Shown here in pieces: positions 19,828 to 30,583 of a stretch of DNA of 64,000 nucleotides. The stretch covers positions 620,001 through 684,000 of the forward strand of contig CP137870.1 in NCBI GenBank assembly GCA_034406715.1, read 5' to 3'. The DNA is from Rhodotorula mucilaginosa. Lineage: Eukaryota; Basidiomycota; Microbotryomycetes; Sporidiobolales; Sporidiobolaceae. The position numbers were made by a program, and so were the translations under genes. Numbering within the stretch: the first letter of the stretch is position 1; every line of letters begins with the position of its first letter. The notes below the pieces were generated by a model. That model saw only the letters and a program-made list of their open reading frames with translations, was not told where the DNA came from and made no database searches.

Positions 19828-22800
19828 ATGGCCTCGACCGCCTTTGCGGCCACCGGCGGGACGGACATTCTCGTCCTCGCCGTCGCCTTTACGCTCCTTC
19901 TCCCAGCCTTGCCCTGCGCTCTTTACCGTCTCGTACCACTCCTGAGGCATCACAGTAGCCTCCAGACCGCGCAGGACGCGGCCCTCGCTTTGGCGACCGC
20001 GGTCGCCCTCGCCTTGTACGCGCTTGCGGCACTCGTCGCCCTCTCGGGTACAGGCTCCTGGACGGTCGCGGTCGCGAGCGGCGCGTTTGGCTGCCTTTCA
20101 GTCACCCTGAGTGAGTCTTTGCATCGCTCGCCTTCGCTGAATAGTCGTGCTTCGGGCGCGCATTGGGCATTCCATCCGACGCCGTTTGGACTCATCAGAA
20201 TCACTTCCCGTTCGCAGGCAATCTGACGCTACTCCTGTCGATCGCGCGTCCACCTACAGTCCCTCTCGGCGCTGTTCGACGGGATCGCGGCGCAACCGTC
20301 TGCCGCCGTATCTTCCTGTCTTTGTGCGCGATTTTCCTGCTCGTCGGTACGCGCTTCTCTCTTTGCCTCGCGCGCTTAGCACTTCCTCACCTGACATTAG
20401 TCAACCCTTTGCAAACTCAGCTTTATGTACACATGTACCATTACTCGCCCTCCTGCCTCACGCTGTCCTCCTCGCGCTGGCCGCCACTCGCGCCAGTTTC
20501 AGCGTCCTGTTTGCCTTCGGTCTCGTCGCCCTCATTGCCGTCACTCGTATCCAAAACAAGGCTGAACGCTCTCGAACGAGATCGTGGGAATCTGTGGAGA
20601 CGTCGATGGACCTTGCCGAATCGCTCCCGAGTCGGTCTCGCCGAGTGAGTTGATCAAGAGCACCTCGCTGAGGAAATCCGCCTGCTCACACTCCTTGTTG
20701 TTTCCTTTCTCTTCGGACTACAGATCCGCCTGCTCGTCATCCTGGTAACGAACATCGTTCTCGACATCCTCTCCGTCGCGTTCGCTATTCGCGAGCCGTA
20801 CCCTCGCTTGCCTTCTTCTTTCTCCGCCGCCCGAACCGGAACACTTGCCCCGACGCTGCTCGGAACGACGACCTCGAGTGAGGCGGCATACCTCGTCATC
20901 GCGCTGTTCGCCATTGCGCAGTCGATCTCGCTCACAGAGAGCGTACGAGGTGAGTCAGCGTGCGAACAATGTGACCTTGCTGCGGTTCCTCCAGAGGTCC
21001 CGCAACGATTTCTCGTAGATGAGATCGAAAGCTGACTGAACCCTCGGTATGAACAGAACGCTCGAGCCAGGTCACATTTCCGCGAGCGGCTCCTCGGTCG
21101 ACTGGCTCGTTCGAGTCCTCTTTCGTTGAGATTACGTTGCCGCCACCGTCTCTTCCCCCGCGGCCACATCGCTCTCCGTCTCGCGGCGAAAACTCCGACT
21201 ACCCGACATCCGCTCATACTCACGATTACGCTTCGACTCCGCCTGCAAGCTTGTTCACAACGCCGGTCCGAGCGCTTCCGACTTCGACGAGGCAGGCGGC
21301 GGTTAGTCCAACGCAGCTCGACGTCGGCGGCCCGTCCGGTGCCCGTACGAGCTCGACACCCACTCCGCGCTCTCATCGCTCTCTCCCACCTTTGACGATC
21401 GGAGCCAACTTCACACCGGTCTCGAGTGGTTTCAAGGGCCGCAGCCACCTCACCACTCCGACTCTCGCCGCGCGACCTTCCACCGCTTCGACCACTGCGA
21501 GTCTCCCGCGCCCTTCTACAGCCTCGACGACGCGCAGCTACCGCCTTTTCGATGACTACACCGCCGCCGCCGCCGGATCCGGACATCGCGCTTCAGGCTC
21601 TGCTCCTTCGTCATCATCGCCGACGCAGTACCGCCGCGGTTCCCAGTTCTCGCTCCGTCGTGGTCGCTCCGGCTCCTACTCGTCTTCGGTTGGCCGGATC
21701 AGCGGCGTCCCTTCCCTCACTCGCCTTTCGACCATCTTCAATGGCGGAGCGGTAACGACGCCGACCGGAAAAGGCTCGACGACCACCACGAGTCCCACGA
21801 CGCCGACGCGCAGGCGTAGCAGCTCTGTCAGCTCGCTCTTGCGCTCGGTGGTGCCAGGCGGCACATCCGCTTCCGCTGCAGCCGATCAGTCGACCTCGCC
21901 CCCCGAATGGGACGTCGAGCCCAACGAAGCGCACGACGACCCGTTCGCGCGCCCTCCGCCGACGCCGTCCGAACCGACTTCGACCTCGACGCCTGCGCCG
22001 AGCGCGACTCCGACTCGCGGCGCAGAGACGCCTGGAGCAGCTGGGAGTCTCGCCCCTTCGCGCCTCGTACGCGCCCTTGAAGCGATCAAAGAGCCCGAGA
22101 ATGGTTCGCCGCCGAATCCGGCGTCGTCGGTCGAGGAAGGCGAAAACCACCGCGGCGACGATGTGGACGACGCCCGTCCTTCGAGTGAGGGAGATCACCT
22201 CGAGAGGGTCTTGACGCCTCTGTCTTTCCCCTTCTCTCTCGAAGACCAACGCGCGCGTCCGACCAGGTCTCGCTCCGATTCGGCCGCGAGTAGCCAGCTT
22301 TTCCACGAGCATGTCGACACGAGTCCCCCTTCGCTCGCGACACCGACCGTGTCCTCGGGTTTCAATCTTGGTCACACTACACCGATCGCCGTCGAGACTC
22401 GCGGACGAATCCCTCCCGACTCGCCGCCCCGCAAGCGAACTGAGACTCGTCCTGCCGCTCCTTCCGATTTTCCGTCGCGCCTTGGAGACGCTAACTCGCC
22501 GGCCGGAACCAGTGACTCGTTGACGCCGAGAAATCGCTCGAGCTCTTTGCGGCTGTTGGCGAGCAGTCTCGCCTCCTCCGGATCAGCGAGACTCGGCACG
22601 CTGCGCAGGATCCGATCGTCGCTGAGGCGCAGGTCGCCTTCGCCCTCACCTCGCGGCACGAACGAGCGTCCGTCCGAGTCGAGCGAGCTGAGCTTCTCAT
22701 GCCGTGGTGCCGAAGCAAGTCTGCCGGATCTGCACGGTGACGCAGATCGTCAGGACTCGTCGCCCGGGGATGCGAAATCGATCAGGCCGGTCACGCCGTC

Positions 22801-23554
22801 TCGCCCGGTCGGCCTCACGCCGCCGCCAGCTTCAGTCAGACTCTCGGTCGCCTCGCGCAAGGCCTGGTGGAAGCATCTTTCCGCGACCAGCCACACGTCC
22901 TCTTCCCTCGCGGGTTCGGATTCGCTTCCGCAGCACGTGGGTACGCCTTCAGGCTCAGTCAGCCGGTCATCCTGGTACCTCGAACGTGGTCGCATGGCGA
23001 ACTTCGCCGCTGTCAACGCGCGCTGGTCGGGCTATCAACTTCCGGCCCTCGACGCCGTTTCGCCCCTCTCCTCTTCCCTGTTCTTGCCGGAGGGAGCCCG
23101 CCGCAGCGACAGCCGCGACCGCAAAAGTTTGCTGCGCCGTACAAAGTCCTCGCCCGCAATCATCGACCCGCTGCCGCACGGTGCCGACGCGACGATGATC
23201 TCCTTCGCTGCGTCGTCCAAGTTCAGCTCGGCATCCTTCGTCACTGCGCATTCGACTACTGGTCAAGCCCGCTCTTTGTTGTCCGATCCCAACCTCGGTA
23301 TCGAACTGGATGAGCTCAATCACCTCGTCGACACCTTTGTTCCTTTGCCCGCGCGCGACGCAGTCGGCTCTGCTCCTTCTTCCGCCGCCCTGACGCCTCT
23401 CTCACCACTCTTCGGCTCGCCCATCTCCGACGCGGTCAACGGTGATGATTACGATCTCGTCAGTCCGATCACCCCAGCTACGCCATCAGCTTTTGTTGGT
23501 GTCGCTCGCGAGCTCACAGGCGAGTCAAATGGACGCGAGAATGCAAGCGTTTAG
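19828..23554 (+). CDS. Multi-pass membrane protein with long disordered tail
   Basis: Five exons (19828-20110, 20218-20346, 20421-20644, 20724-20949, 21057-23554) give 1,119 residues, in phase. The first 290 residues hold about seven hydrophobic helices with short loops. The remaining 830 or so are Ser/Thr/Pro/Arg-rich, low in hydrophobics, and look disordered and phosphorylatable. I do not recognise the family. A seven-helix core with a long cytosolic C-tail resembles fungal GPCR-like proteins in layout, but no receptor motif is visible. Exon joints were picked to keep the hydrophobic frames open. It ends convergently 150 bp from the SSXT gene. Confidence 0.65.
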
Positions 23555-23705
23555 ACGTAATTTGCAGGTGTTTTGTACAGAAGAACAAGCATGAAAAAAG
23601 ATGTTCAAAGATTAAGGTGTGGCTGTAGGTGAGAAAAACGAAGAGGTATCGACAGAAGGATGGGTAGACAAAGTGAAGAACGGGAATTTGCGAGAGATCG
23701 GGAGC

Positions 23706-25006
23706 TCAAAGATTGAGGAATTGGTCCCAGTCGTCGTCGGCTGCGGTCGAGAGCGAAGCACCAGCGCCGGACTTGGCGGCAGTGTTCGCAGAATTGCTGC
23801 CGAAATCGGACCAGGGATCATCGGCGCCGAGCGGAACTCCTAGCGACGGCGGTCCAACGTTGACGCCGTTCCAGCCGGTCGCGAACGCGTTGTTTTGCTG
23901 CATGGCCGGGGACGAAGAGGAAGCGGGAGCTGAAGTTCCAGTCATGAACGGACTCGAGCCGGAAGATAGTTGCTGCCGCTGCTGCTGCTGCTGCTGCGGC
24001 ATCATTTGGTGTTGCTGCTGGGGTGAAGCGCTTGGCGGCTGCGCGTTCGGTACCGGCGGCGGACCCATCGCGCGCGATGCCGGACGATGCGGTCCTTGCG
24101 GAGTTCCTTGCTGCTGGTATTGCTGCGGCGTGCCGGGGCCGACAGATCGAGCCGCAGACGACGGCCGCGGGGGATTTGGCTGCGGTGTCGAGCCATGCCC
24201 GCAGTGCTGCTGCTGTTGCTGAGCCTGCTGCTGTTGCAATGCCTGCTGCTGCTGATGCTGCTGATGCTGCTGTTGCTGCTGCTGTTGCTGCTGTTGCTGC
24301 TGTTGCTGGTGATACTGCGAAAGGCGAGTCAGCTCCTCTTCCGATTCTCAAGCTTGTTTGTAGGCTCACCATCGCTTGCTGCTGCAACAACTGCTGATGC
24401 TGCTGCTGCTGTCCGCCGTACTGCATCCCGCCTTGCTGCGCATATCCAGCAGGATACGGTGACTGAGGTCTCCGAAGATCGACATTCGAAGCGGATCCGG
24501 GTGGGGCCGTCGAACCAGGGCGCGGCGAGGCGTGCTGCTGCAGACGCGCTTGCGCGAGCATCTGCGCTTGCGCTTGCGCCTGTGCCTGAGCGTGAGCGTG
24601 AGCCTGAGCCTGAGCCTGCGCTTGCGCCTGGGCCTGCGCTTGAGCCTGCGCCTGGGCTTGAGCTTGAGCTTGCGCCTGCGCCTGCGCCTGCGCCTGCTGA
24701 GCCTGCTGAGCTTGGAACATCTGCTGCGCTTGCATCTGCGCCTGCAGCTGATGAGCCTGCATCTGCATAGCGTAGGCGGGGTTGCTCGGCGACGGAGCGT
24801 TCGCTGCGCTTCCGTAAGGTCCCGCTTGTGGTGTCGCCGGCGCGCCCGGGAAGGGAGAACCGGCGCTCGGAGAAGGCGCATACTGCTGCTGCGCATACGC
24901 CGGTGCGCCGGAGGTGAGCCGTTGGTGGCTGCCGACGGCAGCGTAATTGCTGGCCGGATCCGACGGTCGATTTTGCGACACACCCGGCGACGAGTGGCGG
25001 AAGGCT

Positions 25007-25038
<32 letters not shown>

Positions 25039-28000
25039 GAGCTGCGGCGGCCCGGAAAACTGGCGAAGCGCCGTCTGTTGAGCGGCAAGTTGTTCGCGGA
25101 AGAACGCGGCCGACGAAGTCTCTTGCGGATTTGCTGACTGCGGCCGAGGCGCGGTCGCCGGCGGACTCCCAGCGAACTGCATAGCAGCGGGACCGGCACT
25201 CGCCTGGCGGACGTGCGCATGACCGAGGTGAGGGCTTTGAGAGAAGGACGGGTTCCGCGCGCGTGGGCTGCCGATCGAGGTGGCGGCCGGACTCATCGTG
25301 CGCGCCTGCTGTGCCTGGGCGGCGTTGACGGCGCTGCCGGTCCGCGAAATCGCGATCGAAGCCGCCTGCGCCTGCATTTGGTACAGCAAGGTCTGCGCCT
25401 GTGTCTGCAGCTGTTGCTGCAGCGCCGGCGGAAGCTGACGGAACGTGGGCGCCGACATGACGGCTTGCACGGAGCTGTACTGCTCTTGAATCGACTTCTC
25501 TTGAGGACCCGTCGGACTCTGCATAGACGTCGGCTGCTGACTTGGCATCCGAGGCGACGGCGCGAGCGATTCAGGGTACGCGTTGGCTGGCGTTGCGGGC
25601 TGCGCGCGCTGGCGAGCAGCCGATTCCGGTCGTTGCAGTCCGGCATTGACCGAAGGCGGTCTCGGCGGCGCTTTCGCCGCCATCGGTTGAGAATACGGCG
25701 AGCCGACCGAGTGTGCAGGAGACGGCGCAGAAGGCGGAAGAGTCGGCATGCGTTGACGCTGATCAGCCTGAGCGCTCGGCGCCGGGTAAGGCGCGATCGC
25801 AGGCTGCGTTTGCTCGCGACGGGCGCGTTGCTCCGCTTGAAGTTGCGCGGCGCTGGCGGCGGGATGGATCTGCGGCGAGCTGGTTGCGAATGGAGGCGGT
25901 GCAGGCGACGCTGCGACAGGTTGCATGGACGGCGGCATCGACTGCGGCTCCGTCATTGAAGACGATCGACTCGCGGGCCGAGCTCCTGCGAAGTCGGCAG
26001 CACTCGCGCTCGCCGCCGGGGCCTGAGTAACCTCCGCCTTGGGTTTCTTCGCTTCGGGCGCTTCGCTCGTCGGTGCGATGCTTTCCCGCCGACCGCGCTT
26101 GTGATGCGCGCCATTGCTCGCCTCGCCTGTCGTCGCACCAGTCGTCTCGCCTCCTGCGTGAACCGCTGAGCCTGATGAAGCAGCTGCGGGGCGCGCTACT
26201 CCGGGCGTCGGAACGAGGGTAAGGCCCTTCTTGTGCTGCTGCTCGTAACGTTCGGCGGCAAGAAAGTACCCCTTGAGGGTGGAGTACATCGCAGCGAGTC
26301 GAGGTCCGAGGAGAGGCGTCTGCGGCGCGTCCAAGATGGGCGGCTTGGGAGCAAGGCGTTTCTGCAAAGTTTCGCGTCCCGGGGGTCAGCATCTCGTCAC
26401 AAGATCCTGCGGTTTCGAGGTGGCAAGACGCACCTCGTCCTTCTTCAGGAAGATATCGGCCATCGCGGAAAGGTAGGTCAAGTTGGACTGAAGGCGCTCC
26501 ATCAACCTGCGAAAAGGACTATCAGCGGCCGAATCCGAGAGCGTTCGATGGGGCGCGCGAAGGCGGAACGCACGGGCCATATTCGACCATATTGAGCGGG
26601 ACTTCCTTGACAAAGTCGTTGGCGAGACTGTTGGAGCATTCAAAGATTCAGCGACGAGCCCGAAGCGAAGCCAAGGCGACATGGTGCGTGCAAAAACTCA
26701 CGTAATGAGCTGGACGTTCAAAGTCTGCACGCAAGCAATCTTGTGCGTGTTGAACCGTTTCCGGACATCCTTCGGCGTCATAGTCTGCAGCGCAGGCGGC
26801 ATCGTGATACCGCCCGCCGGAAGAGGCGGCGTCCGCTTCAGAGGAGGAGCGGCGGCGGTGGCGGCGGATCCGTTCGCGCGCGTCGTCGGAGTCGATAAGG
26901 GCGACTCGGAGGTGGCGGGTTTGTTGGGCGCGGCCTCGGCTGCCGCTGCTGCAACCGCTGTAGAGACAGGTGTGGGCGCTTCGATCGCTGGGCTGATTGG
27001 ACCGGAAGTGGCAGAGACGGGACCGGTCGTTTGTTCGACGACGACGGGGTTTTCGCTCGATGCTGATTGAGCGTGCTTCACAGACTCGATCGACTCGGCT
27101 GCGGCCGCTTTCGCGAGAGGAGGAGCGGCGGAAAGTTGCTCGTTCGTCGCAATCGCCGGCTCCGCGTCGGCCTGCCGAGAAGGAGGAGGAGCAGCCTCGT
27201 TCATCGTCGCCTGCGCAACCGCCTCGTCGCTCGTCATCATCGGAGGAGGAAGGGTACTCGTCTCGACCTGCGCGGGTGGCGCTCCGGCCGATTCCGACTC
27301 TGACTCCGCCGACGATTTGGTGACGCTCGAGTCGAGTGTCGGCTCTTGCGCAGTAGTAGCAGCAGCAGCGACTAAAGGAGCAGAAGGCGCTTCGGCCGGC
27401 GAGACACCTTCACCATCGACCTTCGCTTCGCCGTCGACGGGTAACGAGTCAGGAGCCTCGTTCTCGACCGCCTTCGACGTAGCGGCGTTCGGTTCCGCGA
27501 TGGCGGGCTCGTTGTCGACAGGGGTAGCGAGCTTGTCGATCCCAGATTCTGCTACCGGCGCAACAACCTCCGGCTTGGGGGCAGATGTCCCTTCAACCGA
27601 TGCTGTAGCGGCTGGCGGCGGTGGCGGCGCCGACGCGTCGACGACGACAGCTGAGGAGTCGACACCATTCGAGACCGCGTGCGAGTCCCCCCCAGTCTCG
27701 ACGTCCATGCCCTCCTCATCGCCTGGTTTCGCGTCGATCGAAGTCGCCGCCGCCGCCGCCTCTTCCTCCTCCTTGTGCCCAACGTCGGTCTCGGCGGCGA
27801 TTGCCGGTACAGGACCCACGGTCGTGACCGCCTGCGAGACCGAAACAGGAGGGAGGACCTCTGCGCCGCTCGATATGGTAGTTGACGCAGCTCCATCGCG
27901 CGCCGTACCGCTCAAGTCGGACACAACCGGTCCGTCGTCGCCAGCGACCTTCTCATCAGGAACAGCAGGGTCTCGCTCGACCTCCTCCTCCTTCTCAGAG

Positions 28001-29232
28001 TCGCCCGTCCGGGTGCCATCACGCATGTCCACATCTGCGTGCGTCGCCGGTTCAGGTTCGACTTTCTCCACCTCCTCTTCCTCCTTAGCCTTCTCCAAGA
28101 TCTGGTCGACCAAACCGTCTCGGGGCGGTGACATCGGAGCTTTCGCCGCATCGTAAACGGATAGGGAAGCCGATTCGGTCACTGGGGATGCAGGCTGGGC
28201 TGCTCCTGCTGCCGAGTCGACCTTCATTTCGGGAGGAGGCGCTTCCGCACCTTCCGAGGGTCCGTCCAGGTTGACGGCGGACTGAGGAATAGCGAGCTCG
28301 TTCGATTGCGAGCGAGAATCCGCTTCGGACGCGCTCGCTGCTGCTGGATCTGGTTGGGGTTTAGGTTCATCCTCTGCCGCTCGATTCTGCTCGTCCGAGA
28401 GCGATTCCGAGAGCGTGTCGGGGGCGATGGGTAAGGGCGAAGCGGACATTTTGCGAGGTATAGCGGGAGTGGCGTCTGCGTCGGTATCCACTGCGGCTTG
28501 AATTGAAGGCGAGGGAGGCACGTTGGAGACGAAGAGGTCCGACATCGGGTCGACAGCAGCAGCAGGAGCAGCAGCCGTTGATGCTTCCGTCGAGGCCTGT
28601 TCCTCTGTGCTTTCCACGTGAGCCGGATCTTGTACATGGTCCGAGGTAGTCGATACCGAGACGGCGGGTATCGCAGGCTCGTCGGTCGGGGTTTCGACGC
28701 GCGTCAAAGTCGAAGCCGACTCGTCGACATCGTCGACGACTGAGAGCGGTTCCGGCCCCGGTCCGCCGTCTTGTTCTTCTTGAGCTGGAGTGTTGTCTGG
28801 CGAGACGTGCCTCGAGAGCGGGTGCGGTTCCGGCGTGTCGTCGTCGTCGTCGTCGTCGTTCCTGACCGCCTTTGACGCCTTTGCCGCCGCTGCTGCTGCT
28901 GCACCCTTGCTGCCGCTCTTGCGGCTTCTGAGTGGCGGTCGCCTCACTTCGTTGGAGACATGCTCCTCGACGGGGGGTACGCTCGGCCCCCTGCTCCTGC
29001 CCCTGCGGAGTTCCTTGACGGGGCCGGCTCCCCCTCCTCCTGTTGCCTGGACGGGTGTGGTCCCGCGCGACCTGGCGGGCGGCGGCGGGGCTCTTGCGGG
29101 AGAGAGGGCGGCTGCCGAGGTACTGCGCGTGGACCTGCGTTGGCTCAAAGCGGGCGGAGGCGGCGGGGACGCAGCAGCAGCAGCAGCCGAGTCGGGAGTC
29201 GTCGTCCGCCGCCGTGAGCGGTCGGGGGCCAT
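23706..29232 (-). CDS. SSXT-domain (SS18-like) Gln-rich chromatin protein
   Basis: Five exons (29232-26702, 26627-26574, 26506-26434, 26361-24370, 24314-23706) give 1,752 residues, in phase. The SSXT/SNH helix bundle (PF05030) is assembled across three exons: Thr-Pro-Lys-Asp-Val-Arg-Lys-Arg-Phe, Leu-Ala-Asn-Asp-Phe-Val, and Leu-Gln-Ser-Asn-Leu-Thr-Tyr-Leu-Ser-Ala-Met-Ala-Asp. SS18/GIF proteins are coactivator subunits of SWI/SNF-type remodellers. After it come a short conserved block, about 700 residues rich in Gln, Ala and Pro with poly-Gln and Gln-Ala runs, and an acidic aromatic end (Asp-Asp-Asp-Trp-Asp-Gln-Phe-Leu). Before it lies an acidic, disordered stretch of about 810 residues not usual for the family. 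The SSXT start lies inside exon 1, so one gene rather than two is favoured. Confidence 0.75.
24205..24312 (-). repeat. Poly-Gln coding repeat (CAG/CAA)
   Basis: Interrupted CTG/TTG triplets on the plus strand encode long Gln runs in the last exon of the SSXT gene, right after the intron acceptor. Mixed CAG and CAA codons suggest it is not a pure expanding tract. A second Gln run is at about 25013-25042. Confidence 0.85.
24552..24712 (-). repeat. Gln-Ala hexanucleotide repeat
   Basis: A run of more than 20 Gln-Ala dipeptides (codons CAG/CAA with GCG/GCC/GCT) with a few His-Ala units. Variation at third positions shows an aged repeat. It lies in the activation-type region of the SSXT protein. 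Confidence 0.85.
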
Positions 29233-29577
29233 TCAGACGCCGACGACCGGAGACAGAGCGGGAGAGCACGCTCTTCGACTAAGCGTAGCGTCTGTCTAAG
29301 ACAACGCGCGCTGCCTGGCGCAGCAAAGTGTGGCAGCCGTCGGCAACCACAACCACAACAAGTCTCGCGATCTCGCTTCCGGCGGCGAACGCGGGCTGCG
29401 ACTCGCTTCTCACTCTGGGCCGCCGCAGACCGTGACAGGGACCGACTGGACAGCTGTTGAGAGTATCTCTTTTGATCGAAACAGCACCGCTCCTCCCTCC
29501 TCCGCCGCCTCTCGCCTTGAACCCCGCTTGACACCGCCTCACTGCTCCGCCGACAAGCCGCTCCCCATCAATCAACC
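29233..29577. promoter_or_regulatory. Divergent promoter of the SSXT gene and SPT4
   Basis: About 345 bp between the two starts, including the SPT4 5' leader, which contains no ATG in its last 110 bases. No gene inside; no clear TATA box. Confidence 0.5.
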
Positions 29578-30302
29578 AGTGCGTGATTCAGAAGCGCAGG
29601 CTATACATCGAATCACACACTGATACCATTCTGTGCGTACTAGTGTCGAGCACCAAGAAGCTGCGCGCGTGCCTCATGTGCTCCTTCGTCGCGACGCCGG
29701 CCGAGTTCCGCAAGCAGGGCTGCCCAAACTGCGAAGACAAGCTCGAGGCATGTACACCCATTCGGCTCGGAGAGACACCTCACGACTGACTACCGCGACC
29801 CTGCAGATGCGCGGCGACCAAGACCAGGTCATGAACTGCACCACGGCCCAATTCGACGGAGTCATCGCCATGATCCGACCAGAAGAGAGCTGGGTCGTAC
29901 GTGACTGTTTCGTTTCAATACTACACTTGTTTGACCGCGCTCGCTCACCGCCTTGAACGCTGCTACAGGCGAAATGGCAGCGCAACGGTGAGGGATCCTC
30001 TTGCCTCGCGGCGCCACTGCGCTCTCGGCATCTTTCGTCTCCCTCTTCGCGTAGATCGTTGACGTCCACATGCCTTCCGCTTCGCTGACCCGCAGACAAG
30101 CACGCACCGGGAGTCTATGCTGTCCGGTGAGCGCCTTCTTCTTCTTGGGACTCCTCCGTGCCGCTGCGCCGCGCGAGAAGAACGTGGACTCACACCCCTC
30201 TCCTCGCTCTTCCACAGCGTCACCGGGCAGCTTCCGGAAAGTATCGTCGAAGATCTCGAGGCCCGCGGGATCACGGTTCACTCCCGCGAGACGGACGACT
30301 AG
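29578..30302 (+). CDS. SPT4: Transcription elongation factor SPT4
   Basis: Six coding exons (29578; 29644-29747; 29807-29896; 29969-29987; 30096-30126; 30218-30302) give 109 residues, the usual family size. Spt4 pairs with Spt5 (DSIF) on RNA polymerase II. The zinc ribbon is Leu-Arg-Ala-Cys-Leu-Met-Cys and Gly-Cys-Pro-Asn-Cys; then Phe-Asp-Gly-Val-Ile-Ala-Met, Glu-Ser-Trp-Val-Ala-Lys-Trp-Gln, and Pro-Gly-Val-Tyr-Ala-Val-Arg-Val-Thr-Gly, all in Spt4 order. Three oddities: no ATG precedes the zinc ribbon in frame, and the only start found is A at 29578 joined to TG at 29644; intron 2 must begin GC rather than GT to keep the motif; and exon 4 is only 19 nt. Confidence 0.88.
29579..29643 (+). other. 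Intron that splits the SPT4 start codon
   Basis: A GTGCGT donor directly follows an A, with a CTGAT branch-like site and a TACTAG acceptor directly before TG-TCG. Joining gives ATG TCG AGC. The in-frame sequence upstream has no other ATG. Length is 65 nt, normal for this window. Confidence 0.7.
29748..29806 (+). other. GC-AG intron in SPT4
   Basis: The exon ends with GAG and the intron starts GCATGT, with CTGAC branch site and CTGCAG acceptor, 59 nt. Only this donor keeps the conserved Spt4 order across the joint in phase; the nearby GTACAC donor shifts the frame. Confidence 0.75.
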
Positions 30303-30583
30303 AGAACCCCTCTGGTTCGCTCCGACGTCGTTTCCTGTCCCGATCGGCTTGTATCGCCTACATCTCACCCTTCTCGTAGATCCGCTCCTTCCTGTTGTCA
30401 ATTTACCACCCCCTTTGCGCTCTTCGAATCAAAGTCGTCCGGTCAGCACCTATAGCGACTCGGCTTGCCATTGTTCATTTCCCCTTCACGAGATGCTCTG
30501 CGCGGAAGCGACTCTCATCTCAAGACGTCGTCTGTAACTTCTCACCCACAAGGCTCGATGGACGGTCTGCCGACACGCGTACG
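30303..30583 (+). promoter_or_regulatory. SPT4-FAB1 spacer
   Basis: A 281-bp gap between tandem genes. The frame of FAB1 is open upstream of 30584 but without an ATG, so this is taken as terminator, promoter and leader. Confidence 0.4.

Noticed and set aside
20654-21586. 310-codon minus-strand ORF rich in Arg, Ser and Gly.
   Set aside because: It lies antisense to the membrane-protein exons; GC-rich codon bias makes long Arg-rich shadow frames common here.
26698-29232. Treating the 844-codon ORF as a separate gene from the downstream Gln-rich ORF.
   Set aside because: Its last 25 residues are the first helix of the SSXT domain, completed by the next two exons in phase.
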